Source: JAKAXS01 sp041940525 (GTDB taxonomy: Bacteria; Pseudomonadota; Alphaproteobacteria; Rhizobiales; Hyphomicrobiaceae). Taken from it: a stretch of DNA of 64,000 nucleotides. The notes beneath the pieces were generated by a model, which did not search any database, was not told where the DNA came from, and saw nothing but the letters and a program-made list of their open reading frames with translations. Where the stretch lies: the NCBI GenBank assembly GCA_041940525.1, contig JBGTSB010000005.1, positions 1-64,000 of the forward strand. Reading direction: 5' to 3'. The translations under genes and the position numbers were made by a program. Shown piece after piece: positions 50,513-58,421 of the stretch. Within the stretch, counting starts at the first letter, position 1, and every line of letters starts with the position of its first letter.

Positions 50513-52651
50513 CTACCCGGCTATCTTAGAGAAGTCCGCCACGGCCTGGGTTGCAGCGCGGATTTCCGACAGCATCTTGAGCCGGTTTTCCCGCAACGCC
50601 TTGTCGTCCGCATTCACGATGACTCTGTCGAAGAACGCGTCAACAGGCGCCCGCAGCTCAGACAGCGCACGCATAGCGCCGGAAAAATTCTCAACATCGA
50701 TGGCGGCCTTGGTATCGAACTTCACCTTTGCGATCGCCGCATCCAGCGCACGCTCGGCCGGCTCCTTCAGCAGTGCACCGTCCGGCTCGCCGGAATACTG
50801 CGTCTTATCTTTTTTCTCTTCGATCGCGAGAATGTTCGACGCGCGCTTCACGCCAGCCAACAGGTTGGCGCCATCATCGGTGTCGAGGAACTCAGTCAAA
50901 GCCTCGACGCGCTTCACAATCAACGCGATGTCGTCCTGCCCACCCAGAGAAAACACCGCATCGATCAAATCGTGCCGCGCACCCTGATCGCGAAGGTAGA
51001 CCTTCAGACGGTCAGCGAAAAAGGAAAGGAGATCGGTGCTTGTATGCGTATCTTCTCCGACACGACCAGTCGCGACAAGAGTATCTCCGCTTGATGTCTT
51101 CGCAGCTTCAAGTCGTCCTCGTTCGATCTGCGACCGCAGCTCAGTCAGATTTGCATTGCACAAACTTACCAAAGGCAACCGCAGATCGTTCTCCAGAACG
51201 ATGCGGATCACACCCAGCGCCGCGCGCCGTAGCTGATAGGGATCGCCCGACCCTGTCGGCTTCTCTCCGATAGCCCAGAAGCCAACGAGCGTGTCGAGCT
51301 TATCGGCCAGCGCAACGGCTACCGATACCGGCTCCACCGGCACGACATCACGCGGACCTTTCGGCTTGTAGTGCTCTTCGATCGCTAACGCGATCTTCGC
51401 GTTCATGCCTTCTGCTTCAGCGTAGTAGCGGCCCATCAAGCCTTGCAGCTCTGGAAACTCACCGACCATCCCGGAGACAAGGTCAGCCTTGCAAAGCTCA
51501 GCCGCACGCCGGGCAAGATCAGGTTCAGCATCCACTGCCCCAGCGATGTGCCCCGCCAATTCACGGATGCGCTCCATCCGGTCCCACTGCGTGCCTAGCT
51601 TTTCGTGGAACGTGATAGACTGCAGCTCGAAATGCATCGGCTCGAGCTTGCGCTTCAGGTCCTGTTCCCAGAAAAACTTCGCGTCCGACAAGCGCGCACG
51701 AATAACCTTCTCGTTGCCCGCTACGATGGCCGCGCCACCGTCCGCCGCAATCAGGTTCGACACCGCCAAGAACTTGTTCGCGAGAGCCCCGGTTTCCGGA
51801 TCCGTCAGCGAGAAGCATTTCTGATGCGTCTTCATTGAGGTGATCAGACATTCCGCCGGAACGTCCAGGAATGACTCTTCAAACGTGCCCATCAAAACGA
51901 CAGGCCATTCCGTAAGGCCTGCATTCTCCGCCGTCAGCGCTTCGTCTTCAACAAGCGACAGCCCGGCCTTCTCCGCCAGCGCAATGGACTGTTCGGCGAT
52001 CGTATCCGCCCGAACCGCCGGATCGAGCAGAACCTTGTTCTTTTCCAGCTTCGCCCGGTAATCCTCAAAGCTGGTCACCTTGAAGGCACCCTTGCCATGG
52101 AAACGGTGCCCTGCCGTCTGCGCGCCGCTCTTCACACCGGCCCATTCCAGCTCGACGACCTTGCCGTCCAGCAGGCAGATTATGCCGTGCAACGGCCGCA
52201 CCCAATGCTCCGTGCCATCACCCCAGCGCATCGATTTCGGCCAAGGGAACTTGCCCAAGACAGCCGGAACCGCATCTGCGATGATCTCCGCGGCATTACG
52301 CCCGGCCTTGGTGGAACGGGCCAGATAGTAGTCGCCCTTCTTCTCGTCCTTGACGACCTCGGCCTCCTCAACAGAAGCAAGACCCGCTGCCTTCAAGAAG
52401 CCGTTGATCGCTTTCTCCGGCGCGCCGACTTTCGGGCCCTTGCGCTCCTGCGCAACATCCGGCGAGCGCGCGGGAACGTCATCGATCACAACGGTCAAAC
52501 GCCGGGGCGTCGAAAAGCAGCGGGACTCCCCAACCTCAAGGCCTTCGCCTGCCAACGCATCCACGATCAAACGGCGCAAATCTTCCGCGGCAGTTCCCTG
52601 CATCCGCGCGGGGATCTCCTCGGAAAACAATTCAAGCAGCAGTTCAGCCAT
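50513..52651 (-). CDS. glyS: Glycyl-tRNA synthetase beta subunit
   Basis: Large subunit (712 residues) of the heterotetrameric bacterial GlyRS, which charges tRNA-Gly. Characteristic: MAELLLELFSEEIPARMQ, TPRRLTVVIDDVP, MRWGDGTEHWVRPLHGIICLLDGKVV, ECLITSMKTHQKCF and a C-terminal DALR-type anticodon-binding region. It is separated from glyQ by a small membrane-protein gene, a spacing found in other rhizobia. Confidence 0.96.
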   Translation of the reverse strand: MAELLLELFSEEIPARMQGTAAEDLRRLIVDALAGEGLEVGESRCFSTPRRLTVVIDDVPARSPDVAQERKGPKVGAPEKAINGFLKAAGLASVEEAEVVKDEKKGDYYLARSTKAGRNAAEIIADAVPAVLGKFPWPKSMRWGDGTEHWVRPLHGIICLLDGKVVELEWAGVKSGAQTAGHRFHGKGAFKVTSFEDYRAKLEKNKVLLDPAVRADTIAEQSIALAEKAGLSLVEDEALTAENAGLTEWPVVLMGTFEESFLDVPAECLITSMKTHQKCFSLTDPETGALANKFLAVSNLIAADGGAAIVAGNEKVIRARLSDAKFFWEQDLKRKLEPMHFELQSITFHEKLGTQWDRMERIRELAGHIAGAVDAEPDLARRAAELCKADLVSGMVGEFPELQGLMGRYYAEAEGMNAKIALAIEEHYKPKGPRDVVPVEPVSVAVALADKLDTLVGFWAIGEKPTGSGDPYQLRRAALGVIRIVLENDLRLPLVSLCNANLTELRSQIERGRLEAAKTSSGDTLVATGRVGEDTHTSTDLLSFFADRLKVYLRDQGARHDLIDAVFSLGGQDDIALIVKRVEALTEFLDTDDGANLLAGVKRASNILAIEEKKDKTQYSGEPDGALLKEPAERALDAAIAKVKFDTKAAIDVENFSGAMRALSELRAPVDAFFDRVIVNADDKALRENRLKMLSEIRAATQAVADFSKIAG

Positions 52652-52684
52652 GGATAACGTCTCGATAATGAATTGAGCGGCGCC

Positions 52685-52936
52685 TTAAGGCGCAGCCGCT
52701 GGCTCTGGTGGAGGTGGAGGCGCCATCGCGCCGTCGGATGCAAGACCAAGGGTGCTCAAGGCAAAGTGGCCCACATCGGCAAGCGCCCCCGTGGAAATGA
52801 GATACCCGAGCCCGACAGCAAGCAGCACGACATAGAACAACAGCACGGGAATATAACGGCGAAACAAGACCAACCCGATCAAAAGCAGCGGAAGGCCTAA
52901 AACAAGAATGCCAGCAATGAGGCCTTGATCCATCAT
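52685..52936 (-). CDS. Small two-helix membrane protein between glyQ and glyS
   Basis: A protein of about 83 residues with two closely packed hydrophobic segments (GLIAGILVLGLPLLLIGLVLF and YIPVLLFYVVLLAVGLGYLI) and a Pro-rich end (PPPPPEPAAAP). It begins with ATGATG overlapping the glyQ stop, preceded by GAGGGAGGACG, so it is translated with glyQ. Function unknown; its fixed position inside the glyQ-glyS operon suggests a conserved passenger. Confidence 0.75.
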   Translation of the reverse strand: MMDQGLIAGILVLGLPLLLIGLVLFRRYIPVLLFYVVLLAVGLGYLISTGALADVGHFALSTLGLASDGAMAPPPPPEPAAAP

Positions 52937-53865
52937 CGTCCTCCCTCGGTTTGCAGCCATGCGCTGCAGCACGCCTTAGCCAAATCACGCACGCGTAGAA
53001 TGTAGCTCTGCCGTTCAGTCACGGAGATCACACCACGCGCATCCAGAAGGTTGAAAACATGCGAAGCCTTGATGCATTGGTCATACGCCGGCAACGCCAT
53101 GCGATGATCATCTCCATCCCTGCCCTTCTCCAGCAGCGCCTGGCACTCTGTCTCAGCATCCTTGAAGTGCTGCAACAGAATGCTCGTGTCGGCATGCTCA
53201 AAGTTGAAGCGGGAATATTCCTGCTCGGCCTGCAGGAACACATCGCCGTAAGTCAGCTTCCGCTCATCCTCACGGCCGTTGAAGTTGAGATCGTAGACCC
53301 GATCAACGTCCTGCACGTACATGGCCAAACGCTCCAGCCCGTACGTAATCTCGCCCGATGACGGTTTGCAGTCGAACCCGCCCACCTGTTGGAAATAGGT
53401 AAACTGCGACACTTCCATTCCGTTGCACCAGACTTCCCAGCCCAGCCCCCAGGCACCGAGCGTCGGGCTCTCCCAGTCGTCTTCGACAAAGCGGATATCG
53501 TTGATCGTCGTGTCGATGCCGATCGCATCCAGGCTTTGCAAATACAGCTCCTGAATATTCGGCGGTGACGGCTTCATGATCACCTGGAACTGATAGTAGT
53601 GCTGGAGCCGGTTCGGGTTCTCGCCATAACGCCCATCTTTCGGACGGCGCGACGGCTGAACATAAGCTGCGTTCCATGGCTTCGGCCCGAGCGCACGCAG
53701 CGTCGTCGCGGGATGAAACGTGCCAGCGCCAACTTCCATGTCGTATGGCTGCAAAACAACGCACCCTTGTGCGCCCCAGAATTGTTGCAGCGTCAAGATC
53801 AAGTCCTGAAATGCCTTGCGCGGCTGCAGCGCGGGCGCTGGCTGCGTATGTTCCGTCTTAGCCAT
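52933..53865 (-). CDS. glyQ: Glycyl-tRNA synthetase alpha subunit
   Basis: Catalytic small subunit (310 residues) of GlyRS. Typical: AFQDLILTLQQFWGAQGCVVLQPYD, MEVGAGTFHPATTLRALGP, YVQPSRRPKDGRYGENPNRLQHYYQFQV, GIDTTINDIRFVEDDWESPTLGAWGLGWEVW (all seen in parts) and FTYFQQVGGFDCKP. First gene of the glyQ-small membrane gene-glyS operon. Confidence 0.97.
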   Translation of the reverse strand: MAKTEHTQPAPALQPRKAFQDLILTLQQFWGAQGCVVLQPYDMEVGAGTFHPATTLRALGPKPWNAAYVQPSRRPKDGRYGENPNRLQHYYQFQVIMKPSPPNIQELYLQSLDAIGIDTTINDIRFVEDDWESPTLGAWGLGWEVWCNGMEVSQFTYFQQVGGFDCKPSSGEITYGLERLAMYVQDVDRVYDLNFNGREDERKLTYGDVFLQAEQEYSRFNFEHADTSILLQHFKDAETECQALLEKGRDGDDHRMALPAYDQCIKASHVFNLLDARGVISVTERQSYILRVRDLAKACCSAWLQTEGGR

Positions 53866-54031
53866 GAATAGTGGTGGAATCCTGCTTGAGATGCGCGGGC
53901 ACTATACGCATTCGCGGTGTCATGTCACGCGCTTGAACAGACACTTTTCCAATATCGCGGGGTTCATCTCCGGGCTAAAGCGGCGTACCCTCTGCTTTCC
54001 CCAACCCCCCAACAAAAAAGGAGAATTAACG

Positions 54032-54241
54032 ATGTCAGCTGTTCTTAAAGTCATTGAGTTGATGGGAGAGTCGGACAAGAGCTGGGAAGACGCCGCTCAA
54101 AAGTGCATCGACCGCGCCGACAAGAGCGTCAAGCACATCAGGTCGGTCTGGGTGCAGGACTTCTCAGCGACCGTCGACTCCAAGGGTAAGCTGAACACCT
54201 ACCGGGTCACCTGCAAAGTCACGTTCGAGGTGAAAGACTAA
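54032..54241 (+). CDS. Dodecin (flavin-binding small protein)
   Basis: A 69-residue protein of the dodecin family, which forms dodecamers that store or buffer flavins. VLKVIELMGESDKSWEDAAQ, with the flavin-stacking Trp, and IRSVWVQDFSATVDSKGKLNTYRVTCKVTFEV match the family well. The strong ribosome-binding site AAGGAG fixes the start; the longer upstream frame is not coding. Its TAA overlaps the stop of the convergent next gene. Confidence 0.93.
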   Translation: MSAVLKVIELMGESDKSWEDAAQKCIDRADKSVKHIRSVWVQDFSATVDSKGKLNTYRVTCKVTFEVKD

Positions 54242-54462
54242 GGCGTGCTCCGGCCGGGCTGGCTCGGTTTGTAAACCTGCTCGGCCGCATCAAACTCCAG
54301 CGTGCCCAAATCCTTGGGCGCGCTGGTTGTTGAGGCCTTGCGCTGCATCTCTTCGGCAAAGCGCGCTGCCTCTTCAGCCTGACGTGCCATCACGCGCGTG
54401 AGCCAAACCATTCCGGCATAAAGCCCTGCGGTGAATAGCATCGCTCCGACGACGTGCGGCAT
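54238..54462 (-). CDS. Hypothetical small membrane protein
   Basis: A 74-residue protein with one N-terminal helix (VVGAMLFTAGLYAGMVWL) and a charged Arg/Glu-rich helix (TRVMARQAEEAARFAEEMQRK). It starts 16 bases after the sppA stop on the same strand, so it is probably co-transcribed with it. Its stop codon overlaps that of the convergent dodecin gene (CTAA). Confidence 0.7.
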   Translation of the reverse strand: MPHVVGAMLFTAGLYAGMVWLTRVMARQAEEAARFAEEMQRKASTTSAPKDLGTLEFDAAEQVYKPSQPGRSTP

Positions 54463-54478
54463 CTCCAGACGTCCTTCC

Positions 54479-55321
54479 TCAAAGCCCGTAGCGTGACCAT
54501 AATGCGCGCGTTTCGACAGTCGACACCAGGTCATCGGCGATTTCAAGGCGCCCAGGCCCATCAGCAGCCATGCTGAAACCGGGCACCTTGCGCAACCGGC
54601 TAAACAGTCCGCCGCGATCAAGCGGCACGAGCTTCAACCGCACTTCGGGCCCATAAAGTTCCCGCATCTTGCTGCGAACATCCGAGACACCGTCAATCAG
54701 TCCATAGTCCATTGCTTGGCGGGCAGACCAGAAGGCACCGGAGAACAACTCGCTATCCATGCCCTTCAAACGGCCCGCGCGGCGCTCTTTCACCACGCCG
54801 ATGAAGACGTCATGGACATCCTTTTGTAACGCCTTCAATCGGGCCACGTCGTCAGGGTTTTCAGGCTGAAAGAGATCAAGCGTGCCCTTGTGCTCACCGG
54901 CCGTATAAACGCGCCGATCGATACCAAGGCGCTCTATCGCACGGTCAAAGCCAAAGCTCGACGTAATGACACCAATCGATCCAACGATTGATGACGCATC
55001 AGCGAAAATCTGATCACCAGCTAAGGCGATATAATAGCCGCCAGACGCGGCCACATCCTCGCAAAAAACGTAGATCTTTTTCTTCTTCTCGTCAGCCAGC
55101 TGCCGCAAGCGTTTCAAGATGAGGCTAGACTGCACCGGCGAACCGCCGGGAGAATTGATCGTGACTGCAACTGCGCCGGCCTTTGACATGGCGAATGCTT
55201 TTTCGATCGGACCTGCAAGGCTGGCGATGGACAATCCCGGCCGCAGCGGCGTTACCATGCCGATGGTTCCAGAAAGCCGAAGCACCGGCACGACAGGACC
55301 GGATTTAAAAGGCCACATCAA
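54479..55321 (-). CDS. sppA: S49-family signal peptide peptidase (SppA-like)
   Basis: Short SppA-type serine protease of 280 residues that degrades leftover signal peptides. Catalytic Ser93 is in EDVAASGGYYIA and the general-base Lys145 in AGEHKGTLD. INSPGGSPVQSS and SIVGSIGVI are also family motifs. The N-terminus (MMWPFKSGPVVPVLRLSG) has no obvious membrane helix, unlike many members, so it may be cytoplasmic or peripheral. A small membrane-protein gene follows. Confidence 0.9.
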   Translation of the reverse strand: MMWPFKSGPVVPVLRLSGTIGMVTPLRPGLSIASLAGPIEKAFAMSKAGAVAVTINSPGGSPVQSSLILKRLRQLADEKKKKIYVFCEDVAASGGYYIALAGDQIFADASSIVGSIGVITSSFGFDRAIERLGIDRRVYTAGEHKGTLDLFQPENPDDVARLKALQKDVHDVFIGVVKERRAGRLKGMDSELFSGAFWSARQAMDYGLIDGVSDVRSKMRELYGPEVRLKLVPLDRGGLFSRLRKVPGFSMAADGPGRLEIADDLVSTVETRALWSRYGL

Positions 55322-55386
55322 ATATCTCCGCTAGTTTCTTTGGATGAGACGGACTGTATCAGGCCGCGTCAGTTAGACAACATAGG

Positions 55387-56151
55387 CTAAATGGCAAGCG
55401 GTGCTCCATGCCGCAAGATGGCGCTCACCTCCGGCAGAAATCCGCTCTCGGCCCCATGCAAAATCAGCGGCTTGCAAATCTCCAGCGGCCCGCGGCTGCC
55501 CTTGATTCCACGCATCAGCACACGAATTGCCGGTTCACCAGCGCGCGCATAAATCGGAACGAGCTTGATCGATCCAAATCTGCGCCCCATGGCAGCCAGG
55601 ATCTGCCCTGCCGCCTCCGCTCGATGGATAATGAGAAAGTGGCCACCCGGTTCGGCAATGCGCGCGGCAAAGCGGACCCATAGTTCTAGATCACTCTCCG
55701 GCATCTCGTGCGCAGCCGCCTTCAACGCGACGTTGGAGGATGTGCCGCGACCGTTCGTGAAAAACGGCGGGTTCGCAAGCACCGTTTGAAAACTGTCGTC
55801 GGGAAACTCATCACGTAATTCAGCGGCCTTTCCGGTCAGGTCCGAATGAACCGCGCGGACCCGGTTTGTCATGCCGTTGCGTTCAATATTGGCGAGAGCC
55901 AAGTCCACCAGGCCCGCTTGCCGTTCAATCATTCGCACATGCGCGTCTTGCAACCGTGACGCAACGCTCAACCCAGCAACACCTACACCGGCTCCGAGAT
56001 CGGCAATCAGCCCGCCACCGTGCTGGGCAGCAGCAGCTAGCAACACTGCATCGATGCCCGCCCGGTAGCCAGACTTTGGCTGCAGAACATGGAGGGCCCC
56101 GCCAAGAAAAACGTCGTCGGACGTCTCCGGAATATCGACGCAGTCCGGCAT
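55387..56151 (-). CDS. tRNA1(Val) A37 N6-methyltransferase-like protein
   Basis: SAM-dependent methyltransferase of 254 residues. The SAM site is LIADLGAGVGVAGLSVASR and the catalytic N6-adenine motif NPPFFTNGRG. Resembles TrmN6/YfiC, which modifies tRNA-Val, but the exact target is inferred. The ATG overlaps by one base the stop of the DUF2007 gene upstream on the same strand. Confidence 0.88.
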   Translation of the reverse strand: MPDCVDIPETSDDVFLGGALHVLQPKSGYRAGIDAVLLAAAAQHGGGLIADLGAGVGVAGLSVASRLQDAHVRMIERQAGLVDLALANIERNGMTNRVRAVHSDLTGKAAELRDEFPDDSFQTVLANPPFFTNGRGTSSNVALKAAAHEMPESDLELWVRFAARIAEPGGHFLIIHRAEAAGQILAAMGRRFGSIKLVPIYARAGEPAIRVLMRGIKGSRGPLEICKPLILHGAESGFLPEVSAILRHGAPLAI

Positions 56152-56378
56152 CAGCTTTCCTTTGTCAGATAGGCACCAAGATCAGCGTCCAGCAGGATTC
56201 GCCGAGCCTGCGCCCACTGATCGTCCTTGACCATCACGCGCTGCGGAGCCCAACCCGGCGCCAGATGCATAGAGTGCAAATTCCTGTCCAAAATGGCGAA
56301 TTCGATCCCCGCGTCGGTCAGTAAGGCCTCCACGAAACTAATGAGAACGTTATCCTGCGCCATCAACACGTCACGCAT
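56151..56378 (-). CDS. DUF2007 family small protein
   Basis: A 75-residue protein with the DUF2007 pattern: QDNVLISFVEALLTDAGIEFAILDRN, then WAPQRVMVKDDQWAQARRILLDA. The function of the family is unclear (a signal-transducing role has been proposed). The start at 56378 matches the family N-terminus. It overlaps the methyltransferase gene by one base and is divergent from ispB. Confidence 0.82.
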   Translation of the reverse strand: MRDVLMAQDNVLISFVEALLTDAGIEFAILDRNLHSMHLAPGWAPQRVMVKDDQWAQARRILLDADLGAYLTKES

Positions 56379-56510
56379 GCAGCCATCCCATTGACAAAAC
56401 TCTAGTCTCGTGCGGCAAAGAAAGCCAAAATTTGGCCCGCGCCAGACGCTATCCCAGCTCTGCCGCCCCGCCAACGGCCTCAATGCCGGTTGGCCAAGAA
56501 CGAAAAAGGA

Positions 56511-57530
56511 ATGCCCTTGGGTGTAGTCGTCTCACTCGGCGAAGCACGGTCAACGCCGGAAAGCCTAAAACCGCTTCTAGATCTCGTTCAGGAGGATATG
56601 GAAGCGATCAATCGCATTATCCTTGATAAGGCGATTTCAGACGTTGATACGATCCCGGAACTCGCCCACCTGATCGATTCCGGCGGAAAGCGCCTGCGCC
56701 CCATGCTGACCATCGCTGCTGCGCGCATGTGCGGCTACGAGGCAACCGACCACGTGAAGCTCGCGGCGGCGGTGGAGCTTATACACGGCGCAACGCTGTT
56801 GCATGACGACGTCGTCGACGACAGCGCCACCCGCCGTGGCAAGAAAACGGCGCGTCTGATCTGGGGCAACCAGGCCAGCGTCCTCGTCGGAGACTTCCTG
56901 CTGGGCCAAGCCTTCCGCATGCTCGTGGAAGTCGGCTCGCTTCCAGTCCTGAAAATTTTGTCGAACGCGGCGGCGGTTATCGCCGAAGGCGAAGTCATGC
57001 AGCTTGCGGCCGCCCAAAACACCGCGACAACGGAAGACGAATACTTGGCCATCATCAACGCCAAGACCGCCGCGCTATTCTTGGCCGCAGCCGAAGTCGG
57101 CGGCGCCATCATCAATCGCCCAGCTGCAGAACTTGCAGCGCTGCGGTCCTACGGCCGCAATCTGGGCCTAGCCTTCCAGCTTGTCGACGACGCGCTCGAT
57201 TATTCTGGCGAAAGCGCCCACTTGGGCAAGACCATTGGCGATGATTTCCGCGAAGGTAAAATTACGCTGCCCGTTATCCTTTCGTTCCGCCGAGGCGACG
57301 AGAAAGAACGTGCTTTCTGGCAGCGCACGGTCGCCGAAGGCCAGATCGAAGACGGAGATCTCGATCACGCTGTCTCGCTGATGCGCAAACACAAAGCCAT
57401 TGAAGCCACACTGGAACGCGCCCGCTCCTACGGGGCGATCTCTCGTGATGCCTTGGCCATATTCCCCGATAGCGCGGAAAAGCACGCCATGCAGCAAGTG
57501 ATTGAATTCTGCATAGCCCGCGCTCACTAA
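56511..57530 (+). CDS. ispB: Polyprenyl (probably octaprenyl) diphosphate synthase
   Basis: Trans-prenyltransferase of about 339 residues that makes the quinone side chain. The aspartate-rich motifs are LLHDDVVDDS (first) and QLVDDALDYSG (second), with GGKRLRPMLT and GKTIGDDFREGKITLPVI. The start is not certain: ATG at 56511 has a ribosome-binding site too close, while TTG at 56517 (MGVVVSL, as in rhizobial homologues) has AAGGA at ideal spacing, and a TTG at 56490 is also in frame. It is convergent with ispE, the other isoprenoid gene here. Confidence 0.93.
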   Translation: MPLGVVVSLGEARSTPESLKPLLDLVQEDMEAINRIILDKAISDVDTIPELAHLIDSGGKRLRPMLTIAAARMCGYEATDHVKLAAAVELIHGATLLHDDVVDDSATRRGKKTARLIWGNQASVLVGDFLLGQAFRMLVEVGSLPVLKILSNAAAVIAEGEVMQLAAAQNTATTEDEYLAIINAKTAALFLAAAEVGGAIINRPAAELAALRSYGRNLGLAFQLVDDALDYSGESAHLGKTIGDDFREGKITLPVILSFRRGDEKERAFWQRTVAEGQIEDGDLDHAVSLMRKHKAIEATLERARSYGAISRDALAIFPDSAEKHAMQQVIEFCIARAH

Positions 57531-57542
57531 ACACGGTCACCG

Positions 57543-58400
57543 CTACCCCAGCGTTACCGCTTGCACCCACCAAGACGGCTGCGAAGTTTGTAGCTGAGCC
57601 GCCGCGGCCTGGGCATTCTCAAAGATGCCAAAACACGTCGGCCCCGCCCCCGACAGGCTAGCGATCTGACACCCTTCAATCTCCCGCAAAACACTCAATA
57701 CTGTGGCGGACGCTGGCACGACTAAACTGGCCGCAACTTGCAAAGCATTCCCAATCTCAGCGATGGCCGAGAGCACGCCCGCCTTGTCACGCAACACCGG
57801 AGGCGCCAACGTCTCGTCGGCGACGGGGGCGGCATCCAACGCTCGAAAAACTTGCGCCGTCTTGTCATCAGGCACATCCACGAGCGGATTGACAAGGACG
57901 GCTTCGATCCTGCCATCCGGCGGCTCTAGAACCGTGACACGATCACCGGTCCCCGTCATGAACGCCCACCGATTGGCAAAACAAACCGGAACATCCGAGC
58001 CCAGCTGCGCGGCCAGCCCATTCCAATCAGCCGCTTCGGCCGCTGCGCCGTTGGCCGCTCGCACCGCGCGCAACACCGCTGCTGCATCGGCCGATCCACC
58101 GCCCACACCGGCCGCGATCGGAAGCCTTTTGTTCAACGTGACCTTGCCGAGAGTGAAGTTGGGATGGTGCTGAGCGACGAGCCGTAACGTGCGATCAATC
58201 AAAAACTCATTCGCGAGCTTGGCCGCAAACGGACCGGTCACCTCAACGTCCATTCCTAGGACAGAGGTGTCCAGCGTGATCTCATCACCAAAGTCTGCAA
58301 AAGCTACGAGGCTGGCCAACGCATGAAAGCCATCGCTACGCCGGCCTAATACCTGCAATGTCAGGTTAACCTTGGCCCGCGCGAGTTCCCGAACAATCAC
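57543..58400 (-). CDS. ispE: 4-diphosphocytidyl-2-C-methyl-D-erythritol kinase
   Basis: GHMP-family kinase of 285 residues in the MEP isoprenoid pathway. ARAKVNLTLQVLGRRSDGFHAL at the N-terminus, the ATP-binding PIAAGVGGGSADAAAVL and the C-terminal ASLSGAGPTCFGIFE are diagnostic. It lies 21 bases downstream of the TPR-peptidoglycan-binding gene on the same strand. Confidence 0.95.
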   Translation of the reverse strand: MIVRELARAKVNLTLQVLGRRSDGFHALASLVAFADFGDEITLDTSVLGMDVEVTGPFAAKLANEFLIDRTLRLVAQHHPNFTLGKVTLNKRLPIAAGVGGGSADAAAVLRAVRAANGAAAEAADWNGLAAQLGSDVPVCFANRWAFMTGTGDRVTVLEPPDGRIEAVLVNPLVDVPDDKTAQVFRALDAAPVADETLAPPVLRDKAGVLSAIAEIGNALQVAASLVVPASATVLSVLREIEGCQIASLSGAGPTCFGIFENAQAAAAQLQTSQPSWWVQAVTLG

Positions 58401-58421
58401 GCGACAGGCCTTGGCAAGCGC

